In this document: positions 20,372-31,500 of the stretch, piece after piece | Layout of the letters: every line of letters starts with the position of its first letter | Position numbering within the stretch: the first letter of the stretch is position 1 | NCBI GenBank assembly: GCA_043228905.1 | Contig: JBHGNT010000015.1 | Location: 4,402,001 to 4,466,000, forward strand | Reading direction: 5' to 3' | Length of the DNA stretch: 64,000 nt | Source of the DNA: Azolla caroliniana | Lineage: Eukaryota; Polypodiophyta | The notes under the pieces: generated by a model | What the model was told of the DNA's origin: nothing | What the model saw: the letters and a program-made list of their open reading frames with translations, nothing else | The model's database searches: none | Translations under genes and position numbers: made by a program

Positions 20372-22131
20372 TCACCCCTTTTTCAGCAACCCGTATAGCG
20401 GCTCGGCAACGTGGGCGTAATGCGGGATCCATATGTGGTAGAACGCGCGTGCTCCCAAGAACCTTTGTACCTCCGTGACCGAGTTACAGTCGGGCTTCAT
20501 TGCGGAGATGGCTTCCACCTTAGCCAGAGATGGTTTCCGGCCATACGGTCCGCATAGATGTCCGATGACCATGATCTCTGATTGCCCGAAGGCCGACTTC
20601 TCCCCGGAGAAGGTGAGCCTTGCGTCCTCTAGCCTCTGCAGCACCCTCTCGCAATCGTCAATGTGTGTCGCCACGAATTTCCGGCATCCGTCCGGTCCGA
20701 TTGTTTCGTCCTTTTCCTCCATCGGACATCCCTTGATCGGGATGTTGTCCAAGAATGGCATGGTGATGTCTGGGATACAATCCCTCAGCACCTCTCTACG
20801 GCTAGTTGGAACTGATCGTACCCCGAGTACAGATTACCGACCGAGTAGATCGACCTTCCGGCGAAGGCCTCTGCGAACTCGTCTATCATTGGTCCGATTC
20901 CTGCGTTCCGAATGGTCACTCTGTTGACCAGTTGCAGGTCTTGAATGAAGTGCAACGTCCCGTTCTTCTTCGGTATAGTAAACCACCGGTTCGAGTACGG
21001 GGCACTCGACGGTTCGAGGATGCCCATATCGACTTTCTGCCTCAACAGCTCCATCAGGTCCGGGATGTGAGCTCTCGGTACCGGAATTGGTTTGAGATTC
21101 CACGGCACATGCGGTACCGTGAATATCACCATCGGCTTCACGATTGTCGGGTCTACGCACCCGATCTCTCCCGGTGAGAATGCGAAGGCTTTCCTCTGCC
21201 TTCCGAGCATTCTTCGAAACCGGTCTTCTTCCGCCGGCAGTAGGAACCTGCCCCCACCGATTTTGAGCTCCCGTAGCGTTCTGTCGGTGAAGGTGTGTCC
21301 TATGCAGGCCGGATCTCGTAAACTGGGGTCCGACGCGACCCCCTTGATTCGCAACTCGCTGCCCTCCGGTAAGGGTGCCGCGATTGGCCTTACCTTCCGG
21401 TCCACAGTCTTGTACTTCGTGTTAACCCGGGCCGTCCGATCTGACTCAAGCCCCCGACTGAAGTCCGCGATGACTTCGTACATCTCCTCTGAACAAACGG
21501 GTATCGTCCGGTCCTCCTTAAGGCCCTCTCCGACCACCTCTCGCAGTATTCCCAAGGTATCGTCGAAGGAGACCGCCTCCACGGCTCCGTTGATTTCCTC
21601 GCTGGGCCCGAGAACTCCGCACGCCCGAAGTCGCTCTTCTGCCCTTGTCTTTTCTTGGCCTACGACGCTGACTATCGTACACCCTCCATTGTCGGAGAAA
21701 CAAAACTTCCTACTTACGGTACAAGGTTTCTTCGGTTTCGCCTCTATCGTACATTTGTGGGGTTTTCCCTGAGTGTCCGGACTGTCGCGGCCCCACGCCT
21801 TGATAGCCCTCTCTAAAAATCCTCTCGGTTCTCGCAGTTTCGCTCGTGGTTCGGTCGCACCATCAGGAACTGAACCGAATGACGCCCGTCTTGACTCTTG
21901 ACCCTCGCGTAAGCCGACCCGTTGTCCAGCACCTTGGTCTCCATCCGCGCTGCCGTAATGTACGGTTCTCCCAGTATGACCGGGTGCGAGGACGTCTCCT
22001 GCACAAAGAAGTGCTGATCTATCTCGACGTCGCCGATCTTGACTCGCACGTTTGGGCAGGCCCCGTGTAGTTCCTCGGTGGCGCGCGTCGCCGCCCGTAT
22101 CTTCCACCCGTGCTTGGTGTTGATCGGCCAT
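20372..22131 (-). pseudogene. Gyp-1 reverse transcriptase, damaged
   Basis: Two open pieces (20785-22131 and 20372-20791). The first has a long N-terminal part, then RT blocks MELLRQKVDMGILEPSSAPY, RWFTIPKKNGTLHFIQDLQ, VNRVTIRNAGIGPMIDE and SGYDQFQLAVE, then a stop. The second starts LRDCIPDITMPFLDNIPIKG and continues to LTFSGEKSAFGQSEIMVIGH and FLGARAFYHIWIPHYAHVAEPL. The catalytic F/YxDD is FLDN, so one of the two metal-binding Asp residues is lost. Some 45 codons between SGYDQFQLA and the FLDN block appear deleted compared with ordinary gypsy RT. Confidence 0.85.
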
Positions 22132-22463
22132 TTCCCCTTCTTGTAGAAGTCCATGGACATCAGGTTTATTTCTGAACTGTGGTCCACCAGCGCCACCACC
22201 GGTTCCTGAACATTTCCGATCTTCACCGGGTTTCTGTGGTCGCTCGGGCCCAGTGTGGCCTCGAATAGTGGCTCTCTGCCCACTTGTCTTCCATCGCCAT
22301 GTCCTCCATGTGCGTCGTCCGCACCTCCACCGGCCTTTCCGGTTCTGCCTCCGTCGACAGCCTCTTCCTCTTCACCAAGTCTACGATGGAGTCGTGGAAC
22401 TCCTTCTTGGCGATTCCGAGCACCTCTCGCAATGACAGTTCCACCTTGTTGTCGAGGATTCAT
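21813..22463 (-). pseudogene. Gyp-1 retropepsin-like protease
   Basis: An open piece of 216 codons contains EPVVALVDHSSEINLMSMDFY near 22145-22205, where an aspartic protease has D(S/T)G. Here the triad is DHS, with Asp kept and Gly replaced. Downstream VKIGDVEIDQHFFVQ and HPVILGEPYITAAR fit the retropepsin fold (the usual ILG motif). Its end overlaps the RT piece in another frame. Confidence 0.75.
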
Positions 22464-23898
22464 TCTTCCAGGACCTTTCGTAGGTCCGTGGTCCTTTCGA
22501 TCTCCGTGCCCAAACGGTATCCGCCCTTCTTGTGGTTATCCCGGGCACTGGACTCACTGGCCTCGGTCCGCTTCGGCCCGAAACGGGTTTCGTATCTCTG
22601 TGAGGGTCCGGCCCCTCCGGTTTTACCTACCTGTTTGTCTTCAACCAGAGCCTCGTAGTTCTGGCAAGCTGCTTCGACGAACCCCGTCTTTTCTTCGACC
22701 GGGTCACTCCACCCGGTTACCTCCTGGACCCGCTTCTCCACACGGTCTGCCTCGTCTTTCTTTAGTCGGGCACCGGCGAGGCCTTCCAGCACCGTCGGCC
22801 AGAACCCGGCTTTGCTCTCCTTCCGGGCCTCACTGCCTCCGACATGAATGCCGGCTGACGCTGAGTAATGGACGGTCTCCACGTGCCGGGCCGCTGCCTC
22901 TTCCATCAGCCTTTTCATTCCTCCTCGCCCGTCGTTTCGGTTCAGGGCCCTCCGGGTATCACTGGGGTGCACCCGACCTTCCCACAGGTACACTACCCGG
23001 CTTCTCAAAGCCTCCGCAAAGTCCCCGCAGTCTTTCCGGATGTGGCCAACCTCGTCGCACCACATGCACCTATTTCCTGCCAGAGGCCGTCGGTCACGAG
23101 CCTGATCGCCGCCTTCCCTCCGAGCCTGGGCGATCTGGAGATCCTTTACCGCCCATGTCAACTCCTCCAAAGTTGTCCCCCCGGACGAGCCTTTGACCAC
23201 GCCGGTGGAAGCCGAACCGGTTTCGAGCCACTCCCGGGTCTCTTCCCGTCACGACTACGGTATCAGTTCGAGCTTCCTTGCTGCGACAGGACCCGCCCCG
23301 GTCGCCCCTGTATCAGCCCACTCCCACCATTTGTCAAAACGGCCGCAGACTCTTTTTACCGCGGCCCAGTCGGCCGTCAGCCCGTCTTCGGTTTCTAGTA
23401 AGGAGCCCACTTGCTCCCGATCCCGTGCGTCAACCGATTTGACAAATAGTAGGACACGACTTGTGTCCAGAACGGTCCGATCGAGCGCTGAAAGGCGCGC
23501 AAAGCGATCCTCAAACTCCCGGAGGAGTCCCGACGCATTTCTTCCTTTGTCGGGGGACTCCACCCACTCCATGAAGCCCCGCTTCAAAAGTCGAAGCGCG
23601 TCATCCAGCCCGTATTTCTCCAGGAGCCGTCCTTCGAACTCCTCCCAGGTCCGGCTCTCCGCCCGGACCTCGAGCACCTCCGCATGGTAGGACGCCAACA
23701 TCAACATCTCCGCCCGGTAGGACGCCAAATAACTCGTGGCATCCTTTCCACTGAACCGGCCGATCATACCGACGATCGCCTCAATAGCCCTGTCAAGGGC
23801 GCCGGTGCCCTCGCGCGCGCTCACTATCCGGTCCACGGCCGAAGCCATGGCCTCTGCAAGATCCGACCCCCTCATCTTCTGCTCCTCTGCCGCCTTTT
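22460..23898 (-). pseudogene. Gyp-1 Gag
   Basis: The N-terminal piece (first ATG about 23875, MRGSDLAEAM) encodes IVGMIGRFSGKDATSYLASYRAEM, WEEFEGRLLEKYGLDDALR, GLLREFEDRFARLSALD and RDREQVGSLLETEDGLTADW, ending at 23255. The second piece (22460-23200, another frame) has a zinc knuckle CMWCDEVGHIRKDC near 23040-23080, fitting CX2CX4HX4C. Gyp-3 Gag at 60375-61010 shares the same blocks (GRNITDFLATYKTEM, DRRELGSLLEDE, ACDRFDKRRRW). The open frame upstream of the ATG runs into the PBS and is not taken as coding. Confidence 0.85.
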
Positions 23899-23915
23899 TC
23901 ACGTCGGGTTCACCA
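23899..23915 (-). promoter_or_regulatory. Gyp-1 primer-binding site (tRNA-Trp type)
   Basis: On the minus strand TGGTGAACCCGACGTGA begins four bases after the 5' LTR end. From memory of plant tRNA genes, it is complementary to the last 17 bases of tRNA-Trp (…CGTCGGGTTCACCA). The identical 17-mer follows the Gyp-3 LTR at 60250-60266. Confidence 0.8.
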
Positions 23916-23919
23916 AATA

Positions 23920-24572
23920 TGTCACGTTACTACGCGCGTGCGTGGAGAAACGAGGCGGGACCACCGGGGTCTTGAACCGAAGAGTAGGTGATAGGAGGGG
24001 AAAGAGAAAGAGAGAGACGACCGGTTACATATGAGCAAAGAAACACAGGGGCACGGCCCGTCAACGAAGAAAACACGAATGGACACAGAGACAGAGAGAC
24101 ACGAATGTTTGTATATTAACAAATGACACAAAACAACAGAGCACGCGAGCGGTTGCAACTGAACAGGACGGCGAACAGATGTCGATGCCTGTTCATCTGC
24201 GCACGAAAGGGGATAGGATGGAGGTGCTGCCAGAAGCACACGGGCCTTCCTCGAAGCTGTGCGAGCCTCCCGAAAACCTGCAGAGAAGAGCAATAGAGAA
24301 CAAATAGAGGAGAAGTGTTCGGTTACGGTTCGACAACACTTCGTCCTCCTCAATGCGCGATCCCTTTCTCCCCCGCGTCTCCTTCTCTTTTATAGCTTCA
24401 GGAAGGGAGCCATCTCCCTCATTTACTTCCTACCTACCGAATATGACTACCCCCCGGATATGCCTATGTACCTAATTCCCTATTATATACATTAAAGGGG
24501 CGCGCACGTGTGAAGAGCCGGTTCACCCGCGCTATGCACCGATTGCGCTAAGGGACGGTTTTCTTCACGACA
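23920..24572 (-). repeat. Gyp-1 5' LTR
   Basis: This 653-bp LTR on the plus strand starts TGTCACGTTACTACGCGCG and ends TTCTTCACGACA. It matches the 3' LTR in the first 60 bases and in the last 20, with much divergence and microsatellite change between. It is followed by GCGTAAG of the Cop-5 pol linker. Confidence 0.85.
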
Positions 24573-27066
24573 GCGTAAGCCGTCTCCTCGGCTTCCTGCG
24601 CAAGGAATGCACGGCCGAGTCTCCACTACTCGCCGGCTCTTCATTGGACTGGTCGTACCGACTCACAATCGGTCCACTTAAACGGAGTGAAATCGGACTC
24701 TCTTCGCGGGTCTCGATTTTGGGCTCATCTGGAGGCATCTCGGCCTCGTTGACCTCATCGTTAGCACTCGAATTGGAGTCATGGTTCGGAGTCGGGGGCT
24801 GGTACCAGTACGCGGACTCGTCAAACACAACGTCGTGGCTAACATGCGCTTGTTTGGTGCGAGGGTTATAGCACTTATAACCCTTCTGCTCGTCCGAGTA
24901 GCCGACCAAAATGCATTTCTCGGCCTTTGCGTCCAGTCCTCCTCTTCTCCTTCGGTACATGAACATACGCAATGCTACCAAACACCCTCAAGTGTCGCAA
25001 GTTCGGTTTTGCTCCGAAATATAGCTCATGTGCCGACACTTTGTCTCCGATCCGGTTCTGGATGTATACCGCGGTCCTTACCGCCTCGGCCCAGTAGAAC
25101 TTGGGCAAGCTCTTCTCCTCCAGCATTGCCTGTGCCACTTCCACAACTGACCGATTCTTCCTCTCGGCCCACGCCGTTCTGCTCCGGCGTGTATCTACAA
25201 CTGAATTCACGTCGAATTCCCATCTGTTGTAGATAACCGTTGAATTGATCGGAAAAGTACTCTTTCCCGCCATCCGACCGTAGGCACTTGATCTTTCGTC
25301 CCGTTTCCATTTCCACGAACCCTTTGAGGTTCCGGAAACAGTCGATGACTTCGCTCTTCCTCTCAATTAGGTAGATCCATGTGTGCCGCGTGTGGTCGTT
25401 GATGAAGGAGATGAAATATTGGCTCCCACCAAGACTAACGTTTTGTGCCGGCCCCCATACATCGGAGTGTATAAGGTCGAGCTTGTTCCGGAACCGGTTT
25501 TGCTCGTTTGGGAAAGGAAGTTGGTGTTGCTTCCCGAGTTGGCAGGCTTCTCAAATTTGTGCCTTTCGGCCACTAAATTTGGGCAATCCGAAAACTACAT
25601 GTTTCGATTGCAGATCTTGAAGCCGCTGGTAGTTGACATGGCCTATCTGCTTGTGCCACAAGACAATGTCCGACTCGGATTTTTGTCCCTTCGCGAACAT
25701 TGCGGTGCCACCGTCAGTGGAGTCGAGGATGAACATCCTCCCGTCTCTGCGCCCTTGCGCAATCACGCAGCCTTCTTCCTCAATGAAGCACCCGAGGTGT
25801 GTAAACCGAACCTCCATCCCTTGATCGACGATCTGTCCGACCGAGACCAAGTTCTTCGTGATTGTCGGAACGTGCAGCACGTTCATGAGTTTCCCTTTCT
25901 GCCCGACATGGCTAAGGGGAACTTCTCCGGCATTCACGATTGGATGCGGAGTGTCATCTCCAGTTGCGACTACTCCAGGTTGTATCGGTTTTTCAAGGTA
26001 CGAGAACCACTCCTTATGGCTCGTCATGTGGTTTGACGCTCCGGAGTCTACGTACCACACCTCGTCTGATCTCGGGCTGTTCTGTTTCATTGAGTTTGCT
26101 TCGTGTCTCGTCACGAAGGCAGACCCTTCTCCGGCTCTCCCGGAGTCTTCGGCGTAGTGCGATTGCTGCCGATTTCCCTTGTCGGTATGTCCGGAGCCGT
26201 TTCCGGAACCGGTTCTCTCTGAATCGGCGCGCTTCTTCCAGCAATCACTTTCCCTGTGGCCTTTCTTGCCACAGTACCAACACTCCGCGATGGCCTTCCC
26301 TTGCCGGTTCTCATCGCCTCGACTCCCCTTGTTTCTGGAGGGTTCAGAGTTGCTGTCGGCATCACTTTGGTGCCTTCTTCCTTGATCTCGTCGGCCACCT
26401 CCATTGCGCCGACTCGCCTCATCCTCCACGTCCACGGGGCCTATCTCCCTCCATGTACAGCATTCTGTTGTTGGTGTACGTGCTTGTAGACGCACCTGCG
26501 TGGTTCTCCTCTACCAGGAGCATTGACTGTAAGTCGAAAAAGGACGGCGTATTCTCCCATGTACATGCAGCCGTTCGGAACGCTCCGAACTTCGACGCCA
26601 AACCTCCGAGACAGATCTGGACCATCTCACTCTCCTCGATGTTCACCTCTATGGAGGCGAGGGAGTCACAGATATCCTTGATCTTCAAGGTATAGTCCGC
26701 CACCAACAAGTCGCGTTGTCGTAGGTTGCTCAACTCCTGTCAGAGCTAAAGCTTCCTCGTTGTGGTGCTCGCGGCGAAAATCTTCTTCAGATTTTCCCAC
26801 GCACCCTTCGGCATCTTTGAATCCCGAACATAGCTCAATAGTTGTTCGCCCACACACGACGCGAAGTAGTATAATACCCTGCTCGCCGATTGCTCCCACG
26901 ACAGGAAGTCTCTGTGTGTCGATTCGGGTGCCGCATCATTAGCTCCTTCGACATAACTCCAGTAGTCGTGCCCGAGCAGGTACTGGTGCATCTTGTAGGA
27001 CCAAGATGCGTAGTTGGTTCTGTCGAGCTTCTCTGTTGGAAGCGAGCTGGCCATGCCTCTATCCAT
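24573..27066 (-). pseudogene. Cop-5 Gag to pol linker, broken
   Basis: ATG 27066 starts MDRGMASSLPTEKLD. Gag stops near 26746 and continues at 26733 with QRDLLVADYTLKIKDI and GGLASKFGAFRTAACT. The zinc knuckle CWYCGKKGHRESDC and the protease WYVDSGASNHMTSH lie in the open piece 25551-26495. GAG-pre-integrase LWHKQIGHVNYQRLQ follows, then a stop after FSGRKAQI. The integrase core continues with LIHSDVWGPAQ, KCLRSDGGKEYFSDQF and YTPEQNGVG, where a frameshift intervenes. The linker then runs to RRRLT at 24573, where Gyp-1 has replaced the rest. Confidence 0.88.
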
Positions 27067-27138
27067 CGTTCTTCTTGTTCTTCTTCGTCAAGCTGTGTCG
27101 GCTGCAAAGAGGTTCTCAACCCTCGCGCTCTAATACCA

Positions 27139-27583
27139 TGTGAAAAGTAGCATGCGGAAGCAAGTATTAAGACCGAACAAAAGGAAGAAAACTCAGGTTT
27201 AATGGAGAGCTTGAGCTTACGCAGTATACGCGGGAGAGACAGAGAGAGAGTGAGAGAGAGAAGGCACAAGAAGTATATTCAACACTCTATTCACCACACT
27301 ATACATATGTGTGTTCAATGAACACTTTTATACAAGTCCTAGAAGGACTGACAGAAGTACTGACAGTACTTCAATGCTCATTTAGAGCTCCTACACTAAC
27401 TCCCAAATATATTCCTCACGGAATATCTTTCCTAACGGCCTCCCGGTTTACGCATCGATCCGGCCCTACCTACGCACCGGTCTGCGTACCAATTTACGCA
27501 CTCGGCCTAACCGAGCGGTCCCAACCGATCCAGTCCTCGGCTTCTTCAGCCGATCTGGCCGATGTTGAGCTTGTCTCTCAACA
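27139..27583 (-). repeat. Cop-5 5' LTR
   Basis: This 445-bp LTR reads TGTTGAGAGACAAGC on the minus strand from 27583. It carries the family inverted repeat GAAGTAC (27354-27360) and GTACTTC (27366-27372) next to a TATAAAAG box (27325-27332, minus). The PBS on the minus strand at 27128-27138 is TGGTATTAGAG, one change from the usual tRNA-Met site. TCTTT follows at 27584. Confidence 0.9.
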
Positions 27584-27588
27584 TCTTT

Positions 27589-30101
27589 GCACGTGAACCA
27601 TCTCCTCGGTTCCATGCGCGGGGAGAGCACGACAGAGTCTCCATTACTCGTGGGTTCTTCATCCGACCGGTCATCCCGACTCAGCTGCTCATTCGATCCA
27701 CTTAACCGAAATGAGATCGGACTCTCTTCTAGAGTGCCGATGTCTTCATCTTCTATCTGGACTGGTTCAGGCTCACTAGCCTCATCCTCCGGTATCGGGT
27801 TGGGGTCGGAAGTCGGAGCCAGTAAGGCATACCATGATGCCGTCTCATCAAACTCAACATCCCGGCTAACTCAGACCTACTTCATCCGGGGGTTATAACA
27901 CTTATACCCCTTTTGCTCATGCAAGTAACCGACCAGGATGCATTTCTCAGACTTTGCATCCAACTTCCTCCGCTTCTCATCCAGCACATGCACATATGCA
28001 ATGCTACCGAATATCCGAAGGTGTCTCAAATTCAGCTTGCATCCGAAATACAGCTCATGCGTAGACACCTTGTCACCGATCCGGTTTTGGATATAGACGA
28101 CCGTCCGAACTGCCTCCACCCAGTAGAAATCGGGCATGCTCTTCTCCTCCAGCATTGCCCTTGCAACGTCGACAATCAACCGGTTCTTCCTTTCGGCCAC
28201 ACCGTTTTGCTCCGGTTGTATCTGTAGCTGAACTCTCTCCGAATTCCTTTTTGCTGCAGATAATTGTTAAATTGGCCGGAAAAATATTCTTTTCTGCCAT
28301 CCGACCACAAGCACTTGATCTTCCTCTCCGTTTCTCGTTTAACCAGGTTTTGCAGGTTCCGAAAACACTCGAAGACTTCGCTCTTTTGCTCAATGAGGTA
28401 GATCCATGTGTGTTGGCTATAGTCGTCGATGAAGGAGACGAAATACCGACTCCCGCCAAGACTAACGTTCTGTGTCGGTCCCCATACATCCGAATGAATA
28501 AGGTGGAGCTTGTTACGACTACGGTTTCGTTTGGTGGGGAATGGGAGCCGGTGCTGCTTCCCGAGTTGGCAAGCTTCACATATTTGGGCCTTCCGGCCAC
28601 TAAACTTCGGCAAACCAAAAACAACTTGTTTCATTTGCAGGTCTTGAAGCCTTTGGTAATTGACGTGGCCGATCCGCTTGTGCCAGAGATCGATGTCCGA
28701 TTCAATCTTCTGTCCTTTGGCGAACAAAGCGGTGCTGACGTCAATGGTGTCGAGGATGAACATCCTCCCGTCTCTGCGCCCTTGTGCAATAATCTGGCCC
28801 TCTTCCTTGATGAAGCACCCAAGGTGCGTAAACTGCACCTGCATCCCCTGGTCAACAATCTGACCGACTAACACCAGGTTCTTCGTGATAGTCGGAACGT
28901 GTAATACGTTCATCAGCTTCCCCCTCTGTCCGACATGGCTCAAAGGGACTTCTCCAACATGCACGATTGGGTGAGGAGCGTCATCTCCTGTTTAGACGAC
29001 TCCCGGTTGTTCCGGTTTCTCCAAGAAGGAGAACCACTCTTTGTGGCTCGTCATGTGATTCGACGCATCGGAATCAACGTACCACACTTCCTCCAATTTG
29101 GAAGTGGTCTTCTTCATCGAGTTAGCCTCGTGTTTCATCACCAAGGTTGGCCCTTTACCGGCTTTTCCGGTTTTGGATCCTCCGGATTCTTCTGCGTAGT
29201 GCGAGTATTATCAATTCTCCCTACCGGCCTTGCCGGATCCGGATCTGTCCGAATCGGCGCTCTTCTTCCAGCACTCACTTTCTTTGTGGCCTTTTTTACC
29301 ATAGTACCAGCATTCCATGTCGTCCTTTGCTTGCCGGCCTCTAGCGCCGCCTTGACTCCCCCTGCTTGTGGAGGGTCCGGAACTACTGTCGGCACGTTCT
29401 CTGTGCCTTCAGTCCTGCTCTTGCTGGCCGCTACCATTGCGAGCCGACCCGCCTCGTCCACCACGCCCACGGGGCCAATCCACCTCCTTTTACAGCATCC
29501 AGTTGTCGGTGGGTGCACTTGTTGATGCACCGGCGTGGTTCTCCTCTACAAGGAGCATCGATTGTAAGTTGAAAAATGACGGGATATTCTCCCTCGTACA
29601 GACCGCCATTCGGAAAGCTCTGAACTTGGATGCTAGCCCACCAAGGCACACTTGCACCATCTCGTCCTCCTCGACGTTCACATTGATGGAAGCGAGTGAG
29701 TCACAGATTTCCTTGATTCAGGCCATGTAATCGGCCACAAACAGGTTTTTCTGTCGAACATTGTTGAGCTCTTGACTGAGCTGCAACTTCCTAGCCATTA
29801 TGCTTGCGGCGAAAACCTTCTTCAGGTTTCCCTAAGCTTCTTTTGGCTTCTTGGCATCTCGGATATGGCTTAGCAGCTGGTCTCCGACACTGGACACAAA
29901 GTAGTACATCACTTTGCTTATCGCTTGTTCCCACACTAGGAAGTCCTTATGTGCCGCATCAGGTGTTGTGTTGTTAGCTCCGTCGACATAGCTCCAGTAC
30001 CCATGCCCAAGCAGGTATTGGTGCATCTTGTATGACCAAGATCTGTAGTTGGATCTGTCGAGCTTCTCCACCGGGAGCAAGCTAGCCATTCCACTATCCA
30101 T
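27589..30101 (-). pseudogene. Cop-4 Gag, protease, integrase and linker, broken
   Basis: ATG 30101 starts MDSGMASLLPVEKLD. Gag stops near 29831, resumes with NVRQKNLFVADYMA and GGLASKFRAFRMAVCT, and has a knuckle CWYYGKKGHKESEC whose second Cys is Tyr. The protease motif is WYVDSDASNHM, with Gly of DSG changed to Asp. The open piece 28176-28964 covers the pre-integrase (LWHKRIGHVNYQ, CEACQLGKQHRLPF) and integrase LIHSDVWGPTQ and KCLWSDGRKEYF. A frameshift follows YRY near 28220. Integrase tail and linker run to GDSVVLSPRMEPRRW near 27610, then CK at the Cop-5 insertion. Confidence 0.88.
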
Positions 30102-30181
30102 TACTTCTCTTTCTGTTCTTATCGGGTCTTTAGATGCTAATGTCCGCTGCAAAGGTTCTTAACCCTCACGCTCTAATACCA

Positions 30182-30553
30182 TGTAAAAGAATAGCGTGCG
30201 GAAGCAATAGAAAAACGAACACAGAAACGCGGGTTTAATGGAGAGCTTAGAATATACACAATACGTGGGAGAGAGAGAGAGAGAGAGAGCGCACAAACTC
30301 AATTCAAAAAATAGTCAATCTATACATCATATGTGTTCATTGAACACTTTTATACAAGTCCATACGGACTGACAAAAGTATGGTGTACTTCAATGCTCAC
30401 ACGATCGTCTACCACTAACTACAAGATATTAACTCTCTAGTAGTCTAGTTGCTACTTCGCTTCCGGTTACTGCTTGATCTGGCTAACCGGCTCACCGATC
30501 CGGCTCATCCTTCTGGATGCCGATCCGGATCCAGTTGAGCTTGCCACTCAACA
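30182..30553 (-). repeat. Cop-4 5' LTR
   Basis: This 372-bp LTR reads TGTTGAGTGGCAAGC from 30553 on the minus strand. A GA-rich run lies at about 30268-30290 on the plus strand. The PBS on the minus strand at 30171-30181 is TGGTATTAGAG. One arm of the family inverted repeat (GTACTTC, near 30384) is kept and the other is mutated. Confidence 0.88.
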
Positions 30554-31500
30554 AGAATGAAACCACCAAAGGGTGTGAAGCCAATCGGATGCAGGTGGGT
30601 GTACAAGGTCAAGTACAAAATTGACAGCTCGATCAACCGATACAAGGCCCGGTTAGTAGCGAAAGGCTACGCGCAGCAACACAACATCGACTACGACGAG
30701 ACCTTCGCACATGTCGCGAAGATGACCACCGTGCATGTTCTACTAGCCGTAGCAGCGGCTAAGGGGTGGCACTTACATCAGATGCAGGCAAAGAATGCGT
30801 TCCTGGAAGGTGAGCTTGAGGAACAGGTGTACATGGTACATCCCCCTGGATTTCACTCCGGAACGAACACTTCGGCGGTGTGCCGATTGCGGAAGTTCCT
30901 TTACAGACTAAAGCAAGGCCCACGTGCCTGGAACACGAAGATCACACAATGATTGCGTCGGATGGGCTTTGCGACGTCAAAATCGGACTCCTCACTGTTC
31001 ATCTGAAAAGGTCGACTCGGGCCGGTTAGCATTTTACTTTATGTTGATGACTTGGTCATCACCGGCGCCGACCTAGGTGAAATTGACTACGTCAACCTCC
31101 AGCTTGCGGCATCGTTCGACATGAAGGATCTGGGGAACCTTCATTACTTCCTCGGGATCGAAGTGATCCACACCCCCGAAGGCATACTGATCAGCCAACG
31201 GCATTACGTGTTGAGTATGATCTTCAAATTCAGGATGGCCGACTATAAGTCCGTCTCGACTCCTCTGGATAAAACTGTCAACCTTCGCCCCGATTCCGGA
31301 AAGGTATGCAACCCAACGAGGTTCCGACAGATAGTCAGAAGCCTTATATATTTGACAATCACCCGACCCGACCTCAGTTACCTGGTCGGGGTGATTAGTT
31401 AGTTCATGGCACGACCTACCGAGGAGCATCTTCAGTGTGTGCAATGCGTACTGCGGTACGTCAACTGCACTAAGGACCGGGGGCTACAATATCGGACCGG
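30554..31500 (+). pseudogene. Cop-3 reverse transcriptase
   Basis: Resumes Cop-3 pol after Cop-4. The first open piece (30557-30952) has MKPPKGVKPIGCRWVYKV, NRYKARLVAKGYAQQHNIDY, TTVHVLLAVAAAKGWHLHQM and RLRKFLYRLKQGPRAWN. It stops at 30950. After two more stops LLYVDDLVITGADLGEID (catalytic YVDD at 31039-31050) and MKDLGNLHYFLGIEVIHTPE follow to 31402. The last piece, AMARPTEEHLQCVQC..., is cut at 31500 by sLTR-3. All main RT motifs are present, but split by at least three stops. Confidence 0.87.

Larger units (their letters stand above)
16319..24572 (-). mobile_element. Gyp-1: Ty3/gypsy-like element without integrase, minus
   Basis: LTRs lie at 16319-17069 (3') and 23920-24572 (5'). Both end CTTCACGACA on the plus strand, and they start TGTCGTG and TGTCACG. 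Reading right to left: tRNA-Trp-type PBS, Gag with CCHC knuckle, protease, RT, RNase H, then 2.7 kb of degenerate repeats up to the 3' LTR. No integrase HHCC or D,D-35-E motif is visible. The flanks TCCGG and GCGTA do not match, so the insertion was followed or accompanied by a deletion in Cop-5. RT lacks a segment and its catalytic Asp pair is FLDN, so it is inactive. Confidence 0.88.
15924..27583 (-). mobile_element. Cop-5: R-family copia element, minus, inside Cop-4
   Basis: Perfect target duplication TCTTT at 15919-15923 and 27584-27588, inside the Cop-4 pol linker. The 5' LTR is 27139-27583, the body 24573-27138, and a partial 3' LTR 15924-16318. Gyp-1 (16319-24572) fills the rest. It replaces everything from the Cop-5 linker to the middle of its 3' LTR, so RT, RNase H, tail and PPT of Cop-5 are gone. 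Confidence 0.92.
12646..30553 (-). mobile_element. Cop-4: R-family copia element, minus, inside Cop-3
   Basis: The 5' LTR is at 30182-30553 and a truncated 3' LTR at 12646-12910. The body is split by sLTR-2 (13744-14833) and Cop-5 (15924-27583). Once these are removed, Gag, pol linker, RT start, RNase H and the charged tail read in order. Its insertion into Cop-3 has no intact target duplication: the right flank is AGAAT, and at the left both the LTR end and some 70-80 bp of Cop-3 are deleted. The RT core with YVDD is deleted near 15440, and the protease motif is damaged. Confidence 0.9.

Noticed and set aside
19178-20398. 406-codon plus-strand frame
   Set aside because: It runs antisense to Gyp-1 RNase H and its repeat region, has biased Arg/Ser/Pro composition and no domain.
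20785-22131. N-terminal 40 codons of the long Gyp-1 pol frame as protease
   Set aside because: The protease motifs are in the overlapping frame 21813-22463. The overlap region here is out of frame.
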